The notes under the pieces: generated by a model
Database searches by the model: none
What the model saw: only the letters and a program-made list of their open reading frames with translations
Told to the model about the DNA's origin: nothing
Assembly (NCBI GenBank): GCA_031273445.1
Contig: JAISRV010000103.1
Location: forward strand, 1 to 8,968
Length of the DNA stretch: 8,968 nucleotides
Reading direction: 5' to 3'
Source of the DNA: Candidatus Adiutrix sp.
Lineage (GTDB): Bacteria > Desulfobacterota > Desulfarculia > Adiutricales > Adiutricaceae
Translations under genes and position numbers: made by a program
Shown: piece after piece, positions 6,822-8,968 of the stretch
How the letters are laid out: the number at the start of each line of letters is the position of its first letter
Numbering within the stretch: position 1 is the first letter of the stretch

Positions 6822-6849
6822 ATTATAGATAAATCAACTAATAAGTCAA
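6822..6849 (-). promoter_or_regulatory. Strong sigma70-type promoter for fdhF-hydN
   Basis: On the minus strand TTGACT (6844-6849) is followed by a 16-nt spacer and a perfect TATAAT (6822-6827). Transcription would begin near 6815, giving a leader of about 215 nt before the fdhF ATG. A second TATAAT lies at 6813-6818 without a well-spaced -35. The promoter lies between the fdhF gene and the insertion-sequence remnant. Confidence 0.65.
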
Positions 6850-6939
6850 GCGGAATCCAGACTGTTGCGGGCAGGTAAAATGTCCAAGCAGGAATTCTAT
6901 AGATGCCGATTCATTAAGACAGGCCGAAGGAGGGTCGCC

Positions 6940-7038
6940 ATGAGACGGACGGAGATGCTGAGTGAGGTAAAGAAGATGAGATTTGACGACGCTTTTGAGG
7001 CATTATTCCAATTTCAAATCAAACCTTGTTTGATTTGA
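6940..7038 (+). mobile_element. Truncated insertion-sequence transposase, N-terminal remnant
   Basis: A plus-strand 32-codon reading frame has an excellent AAGGAGG (6927-6933), 6 nt before its ATG. Its first 20 or so residues, MRRTEMLSEVKKMRFDDAFE, resemble the conserved start of helix-turn-helix transposases of the ISNCY-like type, where the next residues normally lead into a 'LTQEEAA..LGV' helix-turn-helix. Here the resemblance stops at about codon 21, exactly where the inverted repeat at 7005-7047 begins, and the frame ends inside the repeat (TGA 7036-7038). The rest of the transposase is absent. I did not find terminal inverted repeats or a second copy in the window. The transposase identity is from motif memory. 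Confidence 0.5.
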
Positions 7039-7047
7039 AATTGGAAT
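7005..7047. repeat. Perfect 20-bp-stem hairpin downstream of lptD
   Basis: Positions 7005-7024 are the exact reverse complement of 7028-7047, leaving a 3-nt loop (7025-7027). The stem is AT-rich (core AATTTCAAATC). It lies 40-82 nt past the lptD stop on the minus strand, so it may end or protect that transcript, but no U-run follows on either strand. Its left end coincides with the break in the transposase remnant, which suggests a palindromic insertion or an inverted-duplication scar. Confidence 0.85.
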
Positions 7048-7086
7048 TACAGATTTCAGGCCACAACTCGCCCTGCTCAGACAAAT

Positions 7087-8968
7087 TTACTGGTTCATGC
7101 CTCCGAGCCCCAGCAGGTCGAAAAAAAAGCCGATGCGGTTATCGTCGCGCGTCTTTGAGTAGGCCAGCCCGACCGTGTAGCATTGTTCCTGATAACTTAA
7201 GGTGGCGTTGGTCTCCAGCGAGCGCTGCTGATGGAGATCATAGCGGGTGGTCAGCCCGGCGCGCCACTCGGGAGTCAGGCTCAGCCCCAGATTCGCCCTG
7301 ACTTCCTCATACTTGCGGCCGGATGAATTTTGCGGGGCGTCGAAATCGTAAGTCAGTTGCAGCCTGTCGCCCCGGCCGTCTTTCAAGGTCAGGCTGACGT
7401 CATGGCTGGTGAAGACGCCGGTTCGTCCGTCAAGGGCCGATAGAATCCTCGCGCTCAGATAGGGGTTGACGGCGGCCTCGACTTCCAGTTCCATAGGTCC
7501 GGCGCCGCGGTCATAGTAGCTGGTGGGGCTGTAATAGCGGGCGCCGGGCTTATTGGCCCATTCGCTGTTGTCGGCGAACTCATAGCTGCTCCACAAGCCC
7601 ACTTTCAGAAACTGGAAATAGGCGTGTCCGGTCGCCGCCTCGTCTCCGCCCTTGACCGCATGTTTGACGACAAAGGTGTTCAAAAGTCCGTAGCGAACGG
7701 CGCGGCCGGGCAGGCGGCGATCCAGGACATCCCAGTAAGGGAAGTCGTCCTGATCGGGCGATTCGACATAGGTAAAGCTGACCGTGGGAGTGAGCTGGTG
7801 ACGAGTGGCCACGGCGTCCCGGCCTGGGCCCCAGTCGTAGATCCGGCTAAAGGTCGTGGAGAGCGAGGCCTCCAGAGAGCCGTCCAGATGATAGTCCCAG
7901 CTTTTATAGCGGGCGGTCTCCAAGCTGCCGCCGGCGCTTAGGCGCCGCCCGTCCGGGGCATAGAAGCTGACGCCCATGTCGCCGGCCAGCTTAAGGTTGG
8001 CGATATTGCCGACAGGCACATTCCAGGCGATGGACGGCTTAATGTGCATCCGGTGCCCGGTTTCGTCGGCGCGGCTGAAGTTATTGGTTTTTCGGTAAAA
8101 ATAATCGTAGTTGAAATCCAGTGAGACGCGCGGGCGAGGGCCCGGGCCCTGGAAGCCCAGACTCTCCGGAAGCGGCCGCGAGACTAGGGCGTAGTAAAGC
8201 GAGGGCAGCTTTTGTATGGTGTCGATGTTGTTTTTGCTGTAGAGGTTGTCGGCGTATTCCAGGCCGCCCCGGAAGAAGACGTCATAGTCGCTGGTTTGGG
8301 CGAAAAAAACGCTGACGCGCCGGGGATCGAGATATTCATTGAAAGAGCGCCCGAAGTTTTGAGAAAACAAACGTTGGGTAGACAACAGGCCGTCGATGTC
8401 GTCTCTAAATTCCGAAAGGTATAGCGGATCGGAGACGAGATCCAGGTCCAGGTTGAATTCCCAGGCGCCGTATTCCCAGTTGTTCATGCCGCGCAGCCAG
8501 TAGCGGTCTTTGGCGGTTTTGCGGCCTGAACCGCCGGCACGGTAGGAGAAGGTCTGCGGCTTGTGGTCGTTCAGATAGGAGCCCTGCCATATGCCTCGCC
8601 CGTTTTCAAAATGATAGCGCCCTTCCAGGGTAGCGGCAAGACCGCGTTTGTCGCGCCAGATAGGGGTTATAGTCAGGTCGTGATTTTCGCCGGTAGCCCA
8701 GAAAAAGGGCAGGGTGGCGGTAAAGCCGTCGCGCGAGGAAGTGGTCGCGTCAGGCAGCAGTAAGCCCGTCTGGCGTTCATTTTTGACCGGGAAGAGGAAA
8801 TAAGGGGTATAAAAGAAGGGAAAATATTTACTGTTGATCGTCACATTAGAGGCCGTGGCGTAGCCGCCGCGGGTCACGGTGATGTCGGTGGCTTCAATCG
8901 TCCAGGATGGCTCCGGCCCGTCGCAGGTAGTGGCCGTTCCTTTTTTTATATAGATGGAGTCATCGGCC
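7087..8968 (-). CDS. lptD: LPS-assembly outer-membrane protein LptD, C-terminal part (5' end outside window)
   Basis: LptD is the beta-barrel of the outer-membrane translocon that inserts lipopolysaccharide into the outer leaflet, working with the lipoprotein LptE. The frame is open from 8967 to the TAA at 7087-7089, giving 626 visible residues; the OstA-like N-terminal domain and signal peptide lie beyond 8968. The visible part starts at the end of the beta-jellyroll with TATTCDGPEPSW. It continues into the family pattern YTPYFLFPVKNERQTGLLLPD and then a long series of alternating amphipathic strands rich in Tyr, Phe, Asp and Arg. Only two cysteines are present in this part: C15 in TTCDG and C596 in YQEQCYTVGLAYSK near the C-terminus. 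This fits one long-range disulfide between the N-terminal domain and the barrel. The protein ends LLGLGGMNQ, not in the usual aromatic residue. A GTG at 8875-8877 is not the start, since LptD homology continues upstream of it. Confidence 0.92.
   Translation of the reverse strand, partial: ADDSIYIKKGTATTCDGPEPSWTIEATDITVTRGGYATASNVTINSKYFPFFYTPYFLFPVKNERQTGLLLPDATTSSRDGFTATLPFFWATGENHDLTITPIWRDKRGLAATLEGRYHFENGRGIWQGSYLNDHKPQTFSYRAGGSGRKTAKDRYWLRGMNNWEYGAWEFNLDLDLVSDPLYLSEFRDDIDGLLSTQRLFSQNFGRSFNEYLDPRRVSVFFAQTSDYDVFFRGGLEYADNLYSKNNIDTIQKLPSLYYALVSRPLPESLGFQGPGPRPRVSLDFNYDYFYRKTNNFSRADETGHRMHIKPSIAWNVPVGNIANLKLAGDMGVSFYAPDGRRLSAGGSLETARYKSWDYHLDGSLEASLSTTFSRIYDWGPGRDAVATRHQLTPTVSFTYVESPDQDDFPYWDVLDRRLPGRAVRYGLLNTFVVKHAVKGGDEAATGHAYFQFLKVGLWSSYEFADNSEWANKPGARYYSPTSYYDRGAGPMELEVEAAVNPYLSARILSALDGRTGVFTSHDVSLTLKDGRGDRLQLTYDFDAPQNSSGRKYEEVRANLGLSLTPEWRAGLTTRYDLHQQRSLETNATLSYQEQCYTVGLAYSKTRDDNRIGFFFDLLGLGGMNQ

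Noticed and set aside
6871..6892. Possible sigma54 promoter (TGGAC...TGCC) upstream of fdhF on the minus strand
   Set aside because: The spacing between GG and GC is 11 nt where sigma54 needs 10, and it lies upstream of a far better sigma70 promoter.
7005..7047. Classic rho-independent terminator for lptD
   Set aside because: The stem is AT-rich and no U-run follows it on the minus strand, so intrinsic termination cannot be claimed; it is kept as a repeat.
8875..8877. GTG as the start codon of the lptD frame
   Set aside because: The frame stays open to the window edge, and the residues upstream (TATTCDGPEPSW) are conserved LptD sequence, so the true start is outside the window.
1..8968. CRISPR array, tRNA or rRNA genes
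   Set aside because: No regularly spaced direct repeats, tRNA cloverleaf or rRNA signature was seen on either strand.

Overview
The window comes from a Gram-negative, apparently anaerobic bacterium. The evidence is the C-terminal part of the outer-membrane LPS translocon LptD and a cytoplasmic molybdo/tungsto formate dehydrogenase of the FdhF (FDH-H) type with its HydN-like ferredoxin partner. The moderately high GC content, the LptD sequence style and the gene mix suggest a deltaproteobacterium-like lineage (Desulfobacterota). This is inference; no phylogenetic marker is present. All intact genes are on the minus strand.

Layout from high to low coordinate, which is the direction of transcription. 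(1) 8968-7087 holds the C-terminal 626 codons of lptD, which enters from outside the window. (2) 7086-6600 is a non-coding region. It contains a near-perfect 20-bp-stem hairpin (7005-7047), a plus-strand remnant of an insertion-sequence transposase cut off after about 21 codons (6940-7038), and a strong sigma70-type promoter pointing at fdhF (6822-6849) followed by a leader of about 215 nt. (3) 6599-3850 is a two-gene operon, fdhF-hydN, joined by an ATGA overlap. FdhF carries Cys145 where E. coli FDH-H has selenocysteine. (4) 3849-3292 is a second non-coding region. It holds a decayed plus-strand pseudogene that resembles a metal-chelate ABC-transporter substrate-binding protein, a hairpin, palindromes, and a candidate promoter for the next operon. 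(5) 3291-1 is a three-gene operon: an NfeD/YqiJ-like membrane protein, a 700-residue YqiK-type flotillin, and the first 112 codons of a large 'DNA repair ATPase' family protein that leaves the window.

Two working units are visible. The fdhF-hydN pair encodes a formate dehydrogenase and its four-cluster electron carrier. In known systems these connect formate/CO2 interconversion to a hydrogenase or ferredoxin, but no hydrogenase is present here. The NfeD-flotillin-ATPase operon would build a flotillin scaffold at the inner membrane and places a large ATPase under the same control. The function of that combination is poorly understood, and it is the best candidate in the window for an under-described system. 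The fdhF-hydN operon lies between two pieces of gene debris, which suggests past insertion or rearrangement at this site.
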